A DNA stretch of 64,000 nucleotides from Streptomyces sp. R21 (lineage in GTDB: Bacteria; Actinomycetota; Actinomycetes; Streptomycetales; Streptomycetaceae): contig NZ_CP163435.1 in NCBI RefSeq assembly GCF_041051975.1, forward strand, positions 6,923,001 through 6,987,000. The letters run 5' to 3'. Below the pieces are notes generated by a model that saw only the letters and a list, made by a program, of their open reading frames with translations, had not been told where the DNA came from and ran no database searches. A program made the translations under genes and the position numbers. Positions 50,282-57,715 of the stretch are shown here, one piece after another. Every line of letters starts with the position of its first letter. The stretch's first letter is position 1.

Positions 50282-51082
50282 TCAGTTCACCGTGCGCACC
50301 GTGACCTTTCCGTCGCTGGTACGTGCGGAAACCACATGAGAGCTGCCCTTGTCACGGGGCACCGACACATCCACGGACCCGTCGCCGGTCTTGGTGGTGA
50401 CGCGGTACGCCGTACCGGCCCTGGCGGGCAGCCCGATGGTGACGGATCCGTCCTGGCTGCGGGACTCCACCAGGTCCGGTACGACGGCGAGTTCGAGCCG
50501 CACCGAGCCGTCCTGGGTGCTCGCGTGCACCTGGCGCGAGCCGATCCGGAGCGCGCTGACGGAACCGTCGGCGCTGTTCAGCTCCAGCGGCCCCGAGGAG
50601 CCGGTGACCCGCACGGAACCGTCCGACGTACGAATCCTCAGCGCCTCCTTGAACCCGTCCGCCGTCACCCGTCCGTCCCCGTCGCGCACGGTGACGGCGA
50701 CTCCGCGCGGCACCACGATCCGGTGCTTGGCCGAGCAGTCGGCGACCATCCCCGAGCACTTCATCCGCAGCGTGAGCCGATCGTCCTTCATCGCCCAGGT
50801 CACCTTGGGATCCCCACCGACGACGACGTGCCCGTCGAACCACCGGGTGACCTCGACCTTGCCCTTCGCCGTGTCGGAGTCCGCGACCACGAGCTCCAGC
50901 GCGGAGTCGTCCGAGTCGACGGTGAGCGTCCGCCCGTGCAGCGCGAAGGCCCGATGCTCCGGCTCCTTGTCGTCCCCTGCACTGGCCCCGCACGCCGAGA
51001 GCCCCAGCGCCGCGACGACCACACCCCCGGCGACGACGCCGACGCGCCCACGCCCGCCCAGCCCACGCACTGTGAACCCCAC
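50282..51082 (-). CDS. DUF4097-family beta-helix lipoprotein
   Basis: A 266-residue predicted lipoprotein. GTG 51082 follows GGGGGAG and gives VGFTVRGLGGRGRVGVVAGGVVVAALGLSAC with the lipobox LSAC. The mature part repeats strand-turn units (VRVTGSSGPLELNSADGSVSALR, VHASTQDGSVRLELA, VESRSQDGSVTIGLP), typical of DUF4097 beta-solenoids. An upstream in-frame extension of 65 residues would bury the signal and is rejected. Role unknown; located at the cell surface. Confidence 0.88.
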   Translation of the reverse strand: MGFTVRGLGGRGRVGVVAGGVVVAALGLSACGASAGDDKEPEHRAFALHGRTLTVDSDDSALELVVADSDTAKGKVEVTRWFDGHVVVGGDPKVTWAMKDDRLTLRMKCSGMVADCSAKHRIVVPRGVAVTVRDGDGRVTADGFKEALRIRTSDGSVRVTGSSGPLELNSADGSVSALRIGSRQVHASTQDGSVRLELAVVPDLVESRSQDGSVTIGLPARAGTAYRVTTKTGDGSVDVSVPRDKGSSHVVSARTSDGKVTVRTVN

Positions 51083-51253
51083 GAAAATCTCCCCCTGAGA
51101 AGGACCTACGGGACCGGCGCCGGCAGACGCACCCACTCGCCGACACCCTCGGACTCGACGGTATGCACCCGGCCCCTCCCGGAGGATCCGGCCGGCTCCC
51201 GGATCCGGGGTGGGGATAACCCCCGCACACCCCCGAACCCCGGCGATACGCGT

Positions 51254-51284
51254 TTGCAGGGCACGCCCTCCGGCCATGTAGGCT
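51254..51284 (+). promoter_or_regulatory. Putative tRNA-Val promoter
   Basis: TTGCAG (51254-51259) and TAGGCT (51279-51284) are 19 bases apart, or 17 to TGTAGG. The tRNA starts 13 bases after the -10. Confidence 0.45.
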
Positions 51285-51297
51285 GTCGACTCGTCCT

Positions 51298-51372
51298 GGG
51301 CGCGTAGCTCAGCGGTAGAGCGCCGCCCTTACAAGGCGGATGTCGGCGGTTCGAAACCGTCCGCGCCCACCA
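51298..51372 (+). tRNA. tRNA-Val (anticodon UAC)
   Basis: A 75-base cloverleaf with encoded CCA. The acceptor GGGCGCG pairs with CGCGCCC, the D stem is GCTC/GAGC, the anticodon stem is CCGCC/GGCGG with loop CTTACAA (anticodon TAC, reading GUA) and the T arm is GGCGG-TTCGAAA-CCGTC. The reading of the GUA codon is rare in this GC-rich genome but required. Confidence 0.96.
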
Positions 51373-51375
51373 GGA

Positions 51376-51411
51376 CAGAGGCCCCCAGCCGATTACGGCT
51401 GGGGGCCTCTG
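51376..51411. terminator. tRNA-Val terminator
   Basis: A perfect 16-bp stem (51376-51391 with 51396-51411) with an ATTA loop starts 4 bases after the tRNA 3' end. Confidence 0.9.
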
Positions 51412-51567
51412 GCATTCGTATGTAACCGGCGCGGTGGGGCGCTGTTCGTCCTGGCTACTCCGTGACGGTGCCGGTCCCGCAGTCCACGGGCGTGGATAGT
51501 TGTCGCTCTTCATTGGCTCGGTATGGCGGGCGGCATCAGTGGTCGGGGTCATGAGTGCCGTGCCGGC

Positions 51568-51921
51568 TCACGTGGTCTCGGCGTTCCCCGCGGGGACGGC
51601 ATCGTGCGCGTGCTTCAGCTTCGTGCGGGCGTCGACCGTGTCCGGGGGTGTGACCTCCGACCAGAAGCGGTGGCAGGTCACGAAGACGGCGAGTTCGCGT
51701 TCGCGCCGGCGGAGCTTCTCGACCTCGGCCTGTTCGTCCGCCGTCCAGCCCGGGGAGGCCGGGCGCTCCACCTTGCGCCAGCCGTTGTCGTCACTGAAGC
51801 CGTCCAGGGGCTCGACCGACCAGGGAAGCCGCTTCAGCAGGGCCAGAAGCTCGGCCCGGACCTGATGCAGCTCCTCCTGACCGGCCAGGAGGTCACTCGG
51901 AAAGTCATAGGTCGCAGCCAC
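51568..51921 (-). CDS. Hypothetical protein near tRNA-Val
   Basis: A 117-residue protein that I do not recognise. VRAELLALLKRLPWSVEPLDGFSD and DEQAEVEKLRRRERELAVFVTCHRFWSEV suggest a short helical protein. GTG 51921 is 6 bases after TAGCAT (51933-51928) with no Shine-Dalgarno. Base composition here is less GC-extreme than its neighbours. It lies next to a tRNA, a common integration site, but no integrase accompanies it. Confidence 0.7.
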   Translation of the reverse strand: MAATYDFPSDLLAGQEELHQVRAELLALLKRLPWSVEPLDGFSDDNGWRKVERPASPGWTADEQAEVEKLRRRERELAVFVTCHRFWSEVTPPDTVDARTKLKHAHDAVPAGNAETT

Positions 51922-52056
51922 ACGGCAATGCTACGCCTGTTCGATTTTGGGATGCGAGTTCCTTGGGGGACTTCACGCGAACGGGGTGACCGGGATCGTC
52001 CGTTTGTTCGGTTGCGTGTCCGCGGTCGCCCGGGGCTGTCGGTACCTTTGGCCCCC

Positions 52057-52956
52057 GTGACCCTTGATGATCTGCGTGTTTTCGTTTCCGTCTGCCGGGC
52101 CGGGAGTCTCAGCGCCGTGGCCCGTGAGCTGGGGTGCACCCAGTCGGCGGTGAGTCAGCACGTACGGCGGCTGGAGCGCGAGGTCGGGGTCGGGCTGATC
52201 GAGCGGCAGGCGCGCGGGGTGGTGCCGACGCGGGCCGGGCGGCTGCTCGAACGGGCCGCCGCGGAGGGGATCTCCGGGCTCGACCTCGCCCTGCGGCGGC
52301 TCGACGAGATGGCGCGCGGGGGTGGCGGGGCGGTACGGATCGCCACCGGCGGGGCGACGGTGCGGCACTTCATGGCCGACGCCGTCGTCGACTTCCGGCG
52401 CACGCATCCGCAGGTGAGCCTGGAGTTCCAGACCGAGAGCTCCAGCCGGAGCTGTGTCGACGCGCTCGGGGACCATGGGCTGGACCTGGCGTGGGTCACG
52501 CTCGGGGCGCCCGTACGAGGGGTCGAGCAGCGGGGGGTCGTCGAGCTGCCGTGGGTGCTTGCCGTACGGGCCGACGACGCGCTCGCGGGGCGGGAGTGCG
52601 TCGCGGGGGAGGAGCTGGCCGGGATGCGGCTCATCGGGCTGCCGGAGAACTCCAGCTCGCGGGGGCATCTCGACGCGGCGTACCGGGAGTTGGGGATACC
52701 CGCGGTCGCGTCCGACACGAGTGTCGCCGACTGGGACACGGCGGTGCTGCTCGCGGGGCTCGGGGTCGGGCATGCCGTGGTGCCTGCGATGCCGGGGTGG
52801 CGTGCGGGTGGGTGCGCGGGGGTGCGGTTTCTTCCCATACCTGTGCTGCCGCCGCTGGTTGCGGGGTGGGCGGTACGGCGGTGGGGCGCGTTGTCCCCCG
52901 CGGCGCGGGCCTTCGCGGACACGGTCACCCACCACCTGGCGCCGTGCGGCGGCTGA
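52057..52956 (+). CDS. LysR-family regulator
   Basis: A 299-residue LTTR. The HTH is LGCTQSAVSQHVRRLERE (about 27-44) with wing GLIERQARGVVPTRAG. Co-inducer domain strands are GGAVRIATGGATVRHFM and LLAGLGVGHAVVPAMPG. GTG 52057 lies 8 bases after TACCTT (52043-52048), probably leaderless. It has no obvious divergent partner, since its flanks are the orphan hypothetical and a repeat-rich gap, so the target is unknown. Confidence 0.9.
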   Translation: MTLDDLRVFVSVCRAGSLSAVARELGCTQSAVSQHVRRLEREVGVGLIERQARGVVPTRAGRLLERAAAEGISGLDLALRRLDEMARGGGGAVRIATGGATVRHFMADAVVDFRRTHPQVSLEFQTESSSRSCVDALGDHGLDLAWVTLGAPVRGVEQRGVVELPWVLAVRADDALAGRECVAGEELAGMRLIGLPENSSSRGHLDAAYRELGIPAVASDTSVADWDTAVLLAGLGVGHAVVPAMPGWRAGGCAGVRFLPIPVLPPLVAGWAVRRWGALSPAARAFADTVTHHLAPCGG

Positions 52957-53207
52957 GGCCAACTCCGCTCGCCCTTGGCTTCCTTGGCCCCCGGGGTGGG
53001 TGGGCAAACCCCGGGGCCCCCTTGCTTTGCATGGTCACCCGGCGGTGGTGCTGGGCGGGGGTGGGTCGCGCAACTCGGCGCTGACGAGGCGCCGCCTGCG
53101 CCCACCCGTGCCGCCCCAGCGGCACGATTGCCCGCAGGGAGAGCGGCTACGCCGGCCACCCGGCGCCACGCGAGCCCCCACGCACCCGCAGTCGCCCACC
53201 GGCGGAA

Positions 53208-53326
53208 GGGGCCGTGCCGGTACGTCTCTGCCCGTCGCGTAGCAGACCGCCCGCCAAGTCCCGCCGTATGCAACCCCCGGGCAGTACGCCCACGCGGCGA
53301 CGGGCAAGACGTACCGGCACGGCCCC
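53208..53326. repeat. Long inverted repeat with 56-base loop
   Basis: About 31-base arms (53208-53239 and 53296-53326) start GGGGCCGTGCCGGTACGTCT and differ by one or two bases near cccgtcgcg. CCCACCGGCGG flanks as a direct copy on both sides. It resembles repeated intergenic palindromes of Streptomyces. Confidence 0.75.
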
Positions 53327-53360
53327 GACCCACCCACCGGCGGCAGGCGCCCCCGCACAA

Positions 53361-53398
53361 GGCGCCCACGCCAGCAAAAGGCGCCCACGCCAGCAACA
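53361..53398. repeat. Tandem 19-bp repeat
   Basis: GGCGCCCACGCCAGCAAAA (53361-53379) is followed at once by GGCGCCCACGCCAGCAACA (53380-53398), one mismatch, just before the panE-like stop. Confidence 0.7.
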
Positions 53399-53403
53399 AG
53401 CGG

Positions 53404-54297
53404 CTACCCCAGCTCACCCACCACCCGCGCCGCCACCGGAACACGCACCCCGTATCGGTCGGCGGCGCGAAGGAGGGCTCCCCCGATGGCGTCCAGTTCC
53501 AGCGGGCGGTCGGCCTCGGCGTCGCGTTGCATGGAGGACCTGGTCTGTGGCGGGAAGGCGTCGTAGCGCTGGAGGGCGGTGGCGGGGTCGGCCGGTGCGC
53601 CGGCGGCGCGGCTGACGGCGGCGGTCTCCTCGACCAGGGCGGTCAACTCGTCGCGATGGTGCGTGCGGACGTCACCGAGCGGCACCCCGTACCGCGTGGT
53701 GAGCAGGGCGAACGGCGCCAGGAACGACATCTTCGCCCACAGCGCCGCCGCCTCGTCGTCCTGGACGCGCACCCGCACCCCGGCCCACTCCAGCGCCCCG
53801 GCGAGCGCGTCCAACCGCCCCCGCGAGACCGTCTCGCCGGTCAGGTCGACCTCCAGGAACGGGCTGCCGTGCTCGATCACCCCCGGTGCCAGCCGAGTCG
53901 ACTCGACGCGGATCACCGCGGGGGCCACTCGTGCCGAGCCGTAGCGCTCACGCAGGGCGGCCGGGTGCTCGACCCCGTTCAGGAACGGCACGACCACCGC
54001 GTCGTCCCCCAGCACCTTCGCCGGCACCCGCTCCAGCGCCGCGTCCAGCGCCGTGGCCTTCACCGCGACGACGCACACATCGACCGGCTCGCGCAGTTCC
54101 TCCGCCGCCTCGACCGGCACGGTGAAATCACCGAACTGCCCACTGCGCACCCGGATTCCGTCCGAGCGCAGCGTCCGCGCCGTGTCGCTGCCCGCCAGAC
54201 AGATCACCCGGTGTCCGGCACGGGCCAACAGCCCGGCGAGCAGCCCGCCGACGCCTCCTGGACCCAGTACCGCCACCGTCAGCCGGTCGTTCGCCAT
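53404..54297 (-). CDS. panE: Ketopantoate reductase family (2-dehydropantoate 2-reductase)
   Basis: A 297-residue NADPH-dependent reductase. The dinucleotide loop VAVLGPGGVGGLLAGLLARAGH (about 8-29) has the GxGxxG. Lys in VVAVKATALDAAL, Asn in PFLNGVEHP and Glu in LELDAIGGALL are the family residues. It is expected to make pantoate for coenzyme A. GAGGAA precedes the ATG. ApbA/PanE-like proteins are common, so the assigned substrate is by family only. Confidence 0.88.
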   Translation of the reverse strand: MANDRLTVAVLGPGGVGGLLAGLLARAGHRVICLAGSDTARTLRSDGIRVRSGQFGDFTVPVEAAEELREPVDVCVVAVKATALDAALERVPAKVLGDDAVVVPFLNGVEHPAALRERYGSARVAPAVIRVESTRLAPGVIEHGSPFLEVDLTGETVSRGRLDALAGALEWAGVRVRVQDDEAAALWAKMSFLAPFALLTTRYGVPLGDVRTHHRDELTALVEETAAVSRAAGAPADPATALQRYDAFPPQTRSSMQRDAEADRPLELDAIGGALLRAADRYGVRVPVAARVVGELG

Positions 54298-54435
54298 GGT
54301 TCCTCACATCATCGAGAGCCGTCGGGGCCTCAGCCCGAGGTCCCCGCTCGACGATGATCACAGCGGCCGAACACCTCAGTCAATCCTCGGGTTTCCTTCC
54401 CCGAACCCAAGCAAATCCTTGGGATTTGAGGCCGA

Positions 54436-55209
54436 CTACGGCAGCCGCACCGAACCCCCCGGCTCCAGCAGATGCAGCCGCTCCGAGAGCCCCGCCCCGG
54501 CGAAGGCCTTCGTCAGCGCCGCCCCGTCCTCGGTGAAGTGCCCCCAGTGCTCGAAGTGGAGCGGTACGACATGCCGCGCGCCGAGGATCAGGGCGGCTTC
54601 GGCGGCGGCCTCGCTGGTCAGGGTCAGCGGAGCGTCCGGCACGAGCGGGGTACGGGCGGCGCCCGCGAACAGCACGGCCACGTCGAACGGACCCTGCCGC
54701 TCGGCGATGGCGCGGACGACGTCGAGGGAGGCGTTGTCCCCGCTGACGTACACCTTCGGCAGGCCGTCGCCGGACAGGACGAAGCCGGTGACCTCGCCCA
54801 CGATCGGCTCCGAGCCGTCGGGCCCGTGCTGCGCCGGCACGGCGGTGACGCGCAGCGAACCGCCGTCCGGGCGGGGCAGTTCGACATGCGACCAGGAGGG
54901 CACCGCTCGCACGGGCGCGCCGATGCGGTCGTACGCCGACGCGGTGGAGAGAGCGACAGGGGCGCCCTGGAGATAGGTACGCCCGGACGCGTCGAGGTTG
55001 TCCGGGTGCTGGTCGTGGGAGAGCAGGACCGCGTCGACCGTGCCGACCTCCGGCGCCGCGAGGGCCGGCCCGGCGGTCTTCACCAGCTTCCGCGCGCCGA
55101 CGGGGTATTCGCCGGGCGCGTCGAACGTCGGGTCGGTCAGCAGCCGTACGCCGCCGAGTTCGAGCACGGCCGTCGGGCCGCCGATGTAAAGGATCTCCAC
55201 AGTGGTCAT
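54436..55209 (-). CDS. MBL-fold metallo-hydrolase (UlaG-like)
   Basis: A 257-residue metallo-beta-lactamase-fold enzyme. AVLLSHDQHPDNLD is the HxHxDN-like metal motif, VTAVPAQHGP the second histidine, YVSGDNAS the aspartate and PLHFEHWGHFTED the last. The compact size and initial YIGGPTAVLELGGVRLLTDP fit the YfhI/UlaG branch. ATG 55209 or GTG 55218 could start it; no ribosome site is obvious. Substrate unknown. Confidence 0.85.
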   Translation of the reverse strand: MTTVEILYIGGPTAVLELGGVRLLTDPTFDAPGEYPVGARKLVKTAGPALAAPEVGTVDAVLLSHDQHPDNLDASGRTYLQGAPVALSTASAYDRIGAPVRAVPSWSHVELPRPDGGSLRVTAVPAQHGPDGSEPIVGEVTGFVLSGDGLPKVYVSGDNASLDVVRAIAERQGPFDVAVLFAGAARTPLVPDAPLTLTSEAAAEAALILGARHVVPLHFEHWGHFTEDGAALTKAFAGAGLSERLHLLEPGGSVRLP

Positions 55210-55298
55210 GCTCTGCACAAGTCCAAGGCGCCCGGGGGTATTCCGACGGGAATCGCCGGGCGACGGCGGCGCGGCGGCGGACGCGCGACACTGGACGT

Positions 55299-55526
55299 AT
55301 GTGCCGCAGCATCAAGACACTCCGTCCGCCTGTGCTCCCCGAAGAGGCCACCGAGGAGGAGATCCGCGCCGCCGCCCTGCAGTACGTCCGCAAGGTCTCC
55401 GGCTTCCGGGCCCCGGCCGCCCACAACCGAGAGGTCTTCGACCGCGCGGTCGAGGCGATCGCCGCGGCGACGGCCGAACTACTGGACGGCCTCGAGGTCC
55501 GAGGCGCGACGCAGCACGCCGGGTAA
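55299..55526 (+). CDS. DUF2277 domain protein
   Basis: A 75-residue small protein. MCRSIKTLRPPVLPEEATEEEIRAAALQYVRKVSGF is the hallmark of this family; FDRAVEAIAAATAELLDGL follows. Mostly helical; function unknown. It is divergent from the MBL gene. Length equals the family. Confidence 0.88.
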   Translation: MCRSIKTLRPPVLPEEATEEEIRAAALQYVRKVSGFRAPAAHNREVFDRAVEAIAAATAELLDGLEVRGATQHAG

Positions 55527-55616
55527 CCCAGGCCCGCCCCCTCGCAGCCGGGACCGAACCTCGGCCACCAGCCGGCAGGCCCGAGAGCTCAGGCCTGAAA
55601 TCTCAGGACTGAAGGC

Positions 55617-56252
55617 TCAGGCCCCGCTCCCCGACTCCTGCATCCCCGGACGCCGAATCAGGAACGCGGCCCCCACCCCCGCCCCGAAGAGCGCCACCAG
55701 CGACACCCCGGTGGCGAGCCAGGTCGCGCCGAGCCACTGGCCGCCGAAGTAACCGAGGGCGACGCTGTACACGGCCCAGCACAGGCCCGCCAGGATGGAC
55801 CAGGGCAGGAACTCGCCGACCCGGCGGTGGGCGGCGCCCGCGCCGAGGGAGACGACCGAGCGGCCGGCCGGAGCGAAGCGGGCGATGACGACCAGCGCGC
55901 CACCCGCACCGCCACCGCGGGCGAGGACCGCGCCGAGACGTTCCTGCGCGCGGGTCAGCCGGCGGGAGCGGGCGATGGCCCGGTCCAGGCGGGCACCGCC
56001 GCGCCAGGCGAGCCGGTACGCCACCAGGTCGCCGAGCACCGACGCGGTGGCGGCGGAGAGGGTGAGCGCGAGGATGTCGGGTACTTCGTGCGGCACCGCA
56101 CCGCCGGCGGTGCCCGCCGCCGCGGCCGTGGCGGCGGTGATGACCAGCACGCCGCTCGGCAGCACCGGCAGAAAGACATCGAGAAGGACGGACACGGCCA
56201 CCGCCGCGTAGATCCATGGGCTGCCGGTCAGCAACCCCACACTCTCAAGCAC
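55617..56252 (-). CDS. DedA-family membrane protein
   Basis: A 211-residue membrane protein. The pattern LDVFLPVLPSGVLVITAATA near the N-terminus and RFAPAGRSVVSLGAGAAHRRVGEFLPW are DedA/VTT landmarks with reentrant loops. DedA proteins move or flip undecaprenyl or other phospholipids. GTG 56252 follows GGGGAG by 6 bases, removing 48 low-quality upstream residues. Confidence 0.88.
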   Translation of the reverse strand: MLESVGLLTGSPWIYAAVAVSVLLDVFLPVLPSGVLVITAATAAAAGTAGGAVPHEVPDILALTLSAATASVLGDLVAYRLAWRGGARLDRAIARSRRLTRAQERLGAVLARGGGAGGALVVIARFAPAGRSVVSLGAGAAHRRVGEFLPWSILAGLCWAVYSVALGYFGGQWLGATWLATGVSLVALFGAGVGAAFLIRRPGMQESGSGA

Positions 56253-56320
56253 CCGAACTCCCCTGGACTCCCCCGTAGGCGCACCGTGCCCCGAGTGGTG
56301 CGAGGGAGCGGAAAGTGACG

Positions 56321-56360
56321 CCTGTGACAGCCGTACAGCGTACGCCGCGGCTGTCACAGG
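56321..56360. promoter_or_regulatory. 13-bp inverted repeat between dedA and sodC-like genes
   Basis: CCTGTGACAGCCG (56321-56333) and CGGCTGTCACAGG (56348-56360) are perfect complements separated by 14 bases. Between divergent genes this is more likely an operator than a terminator. Confidence 0.55.
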
Positions 56361-56500
56361 ACGCTCATGGGGTCTCACGCGATTGTCACGTGCCATTCAC
56401 CCGGCTGCGGCTCCGGCGCGCGCGGGCCGCCCGGATCCCGTACGAACGAGACAGGAGGACCGATCAGGCCGGGGGTGAGAACAAGAGGAGTGGGACAGCG

Positions 56501-57088
56501 ATGGTGGCAGGAATACTCGTCGGCGCCCTGGCGTCGGCCGTGCTGGCAACAGGCGGTGTCGCGGGCACCGCGGCGGGCCCCGGCGCCCCGGCCGCGCCCG
56601 ACGGCTTCTGGATGCGGACGGACGCGCGTTTCGCGCCGCCGACCGCGTTCATCCCGTCGGCCGCGGTGACGTACGACATGGAGCTCGTCCCGGCGGCCGC
56701 CGGGATCGAGGTGCGCCAGCACAGCGACGAGCGCGGTGCCACGGACGTACGGCTGCGGGTGACGGGCCTGCGGCCGGGGCACGCGTACGGCGTGCATGTG
56801 CACCAGAAGCCGTGCGGCGCCGATCCGGCCGCCGCGGGCGGGCACTACCAGCGCCGCAAGGACCCGGTGCAGCCGTCCAAGGACCCGGCCTACGCCAACG
56901 CCGACAACGAGGTGTGGCTCGACTTCACCGCCGACGGCGAGGGCGCGGGCGAGGCGATGGCCCACCACGACTGGGACTTCCGGCCGGGCGAGGCCGCCTC
57001 CGTGGTGCTGCACGACGAGCCGGGCATGAAGGGGGCCCGCGTGGCGTGCTTCACGGTGCCGTTCGGCTGGACCGCCGGAACGGCCTGA
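56501..57088 (+). CDS. Superoxide dismutase-like secreted protein (Cu/Zn SOD family)
   Basis: A 195-residue exported SodC-like protein. The N-terminus VAGILVGALASAVLATGGVAG is a signal peptide. YGVHVHQKPCG has the two copper histidines and the disulfide Cys; GGHYQ gives the bridging His; VVLHDEPG gives the last copper His. In the zinc loop the usual two further His positions are absent: NEVWLDFTAD replaces HVGDL. ACFTVP supplies the second disulfide Cys. AGAGGAG precedes ATG 56501. It may be a copper-only enzyme. Confidence 0.87.
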   Translation: MVAGILVGALASAVLATGGVAGTAAGPGAPAAPDGFWMRTDARFAPPTAFIPSAAVTYDMELVPAAAGIEVRQHSDERGATDVRLRVTGLRPGHAYGVHVHQKPCGADPAAAGGHYQRRKDPVQPSKDPAYANADNEVWLDFTADGEGAGEAMAHHDWDFRPGEAASVVLHDEPGMKGARVACFTVPFGWTAGTA

Positions 57089-57152
57089 GGACGTACGACG
57101 ACGGCGCCCACCTCACCGTGGGGAGGGGTGGACGCCGTAGCCGTGTGTCCGG

Positions 57153-57608
57153 TCAGACCGCGACAGGCTCCGAGGCCCGCTTCTCCGCGGTGGCCGACTC
57201 CGACCGGGTCGCGAACAGCCGGTCGAGGCCGAGCGCGCCGGAGCCGGTGAAGACCAGCAGCAGGAAGGACCAGCAGAACAGGACCGCCAGCTCGCCGCCG
57301 TTCTGGATCGGCCACAGGGCGGCGGACTGGTGCACGTGGAAGTACGCGAACGCCATCGAGCCCGAGGCGATGAACGCGGCGCCGCGGGTGCCGAGGCCGA
57401 GCAGGACGAGCGAACCGGCGACGAGCTGGATGACGGCGGCGTACCAGCCGGGCCAGGTGCCGGAGGCGATGGTGCCGCCGTCGGTGCCGGCGGCACCGCC
57501 GAGGACGCCGAAGAGCGAGGCGGCGCCGTGCACGGTGAAGAGCAGGCCGACGACGATGCGGAACAGGCCGACGGCGTAGGGCTGGGCGCTGTTGAGGCGT
57601 CCGGTCAT
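57153..57608 (-). CDS. DoxX-family membrane protein
   Basis: A 151-residue protein with four spans: AVGLFRIVVGLLFTVHGAASLFG, WYAAVIQLVAGSLVLLGLG, AAFIASGSMAFAYFHVHQS, LAVLFCWSFLLLVFTGSGAL. GAAFIASGSMAFAYFHVH is the DoxX hallmark. AAGGAG precedes ATG. DoxX proteins are linked to quinol or thiosulfate oxidation and to redox stress. Confidence 0.9.
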   Translation of the reverse strand: MTGRLNSAQPYAVGLFRIVVGLLFTVHGAASLFGVLGGAAGTDGGTIASGTWPGWYAAVIQLVAGSLVLLGLGTRGAAFIASGSMAFAYFHVHQSAALWPIQNGGELAVLFCWSFLLLVFTGSGALGLDRLFATRSESATAEKRASEPVAV

Positions 57609-57684
57609 GTGGGGACTCCTTCGGTCTGATCCGGTCCGTGGGGAGCTGGACCGGACGTGGGGGACGGAACCGAGTGAGCCACCA

Positions 57685-57715
57685 ACGCTAGGTGAACCTA
57701 ATCAATGCTTGCAAG
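57685..57715 (-). promoter_or_regulatory. doxX promoter with operator over the upstream stop codon
   Basis: On the minus strand TTGCAA (57714-57709), 18-base spacer, TAGCGT (57690-57685). Palindrome CTTGCAAG (57708-57715) covers the -35, and TAGGTGAACCTA (57689-57700) covers the -10 side of the spacer and the stop codon of the upstream FAD gene. Two sites suggest two regulators. Confidence 0.5.

Larger units (their letters stand above)
52957..53403. other. Repeat-rich gap without a credible gene
   Basis: The 447 bases between the lysR and the convergent panE-like stop hold C-rich sequence, two repeat units (listed separately) and no reading frame with plausible codon usage. It probably ends both transcripts. 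Confidence 0.7.

Noticed and set aside
51298..51411. Integrated element at tRNA-Val
   Set aside because: No integrase and no repeated tRNA 3' end could be found within the window.
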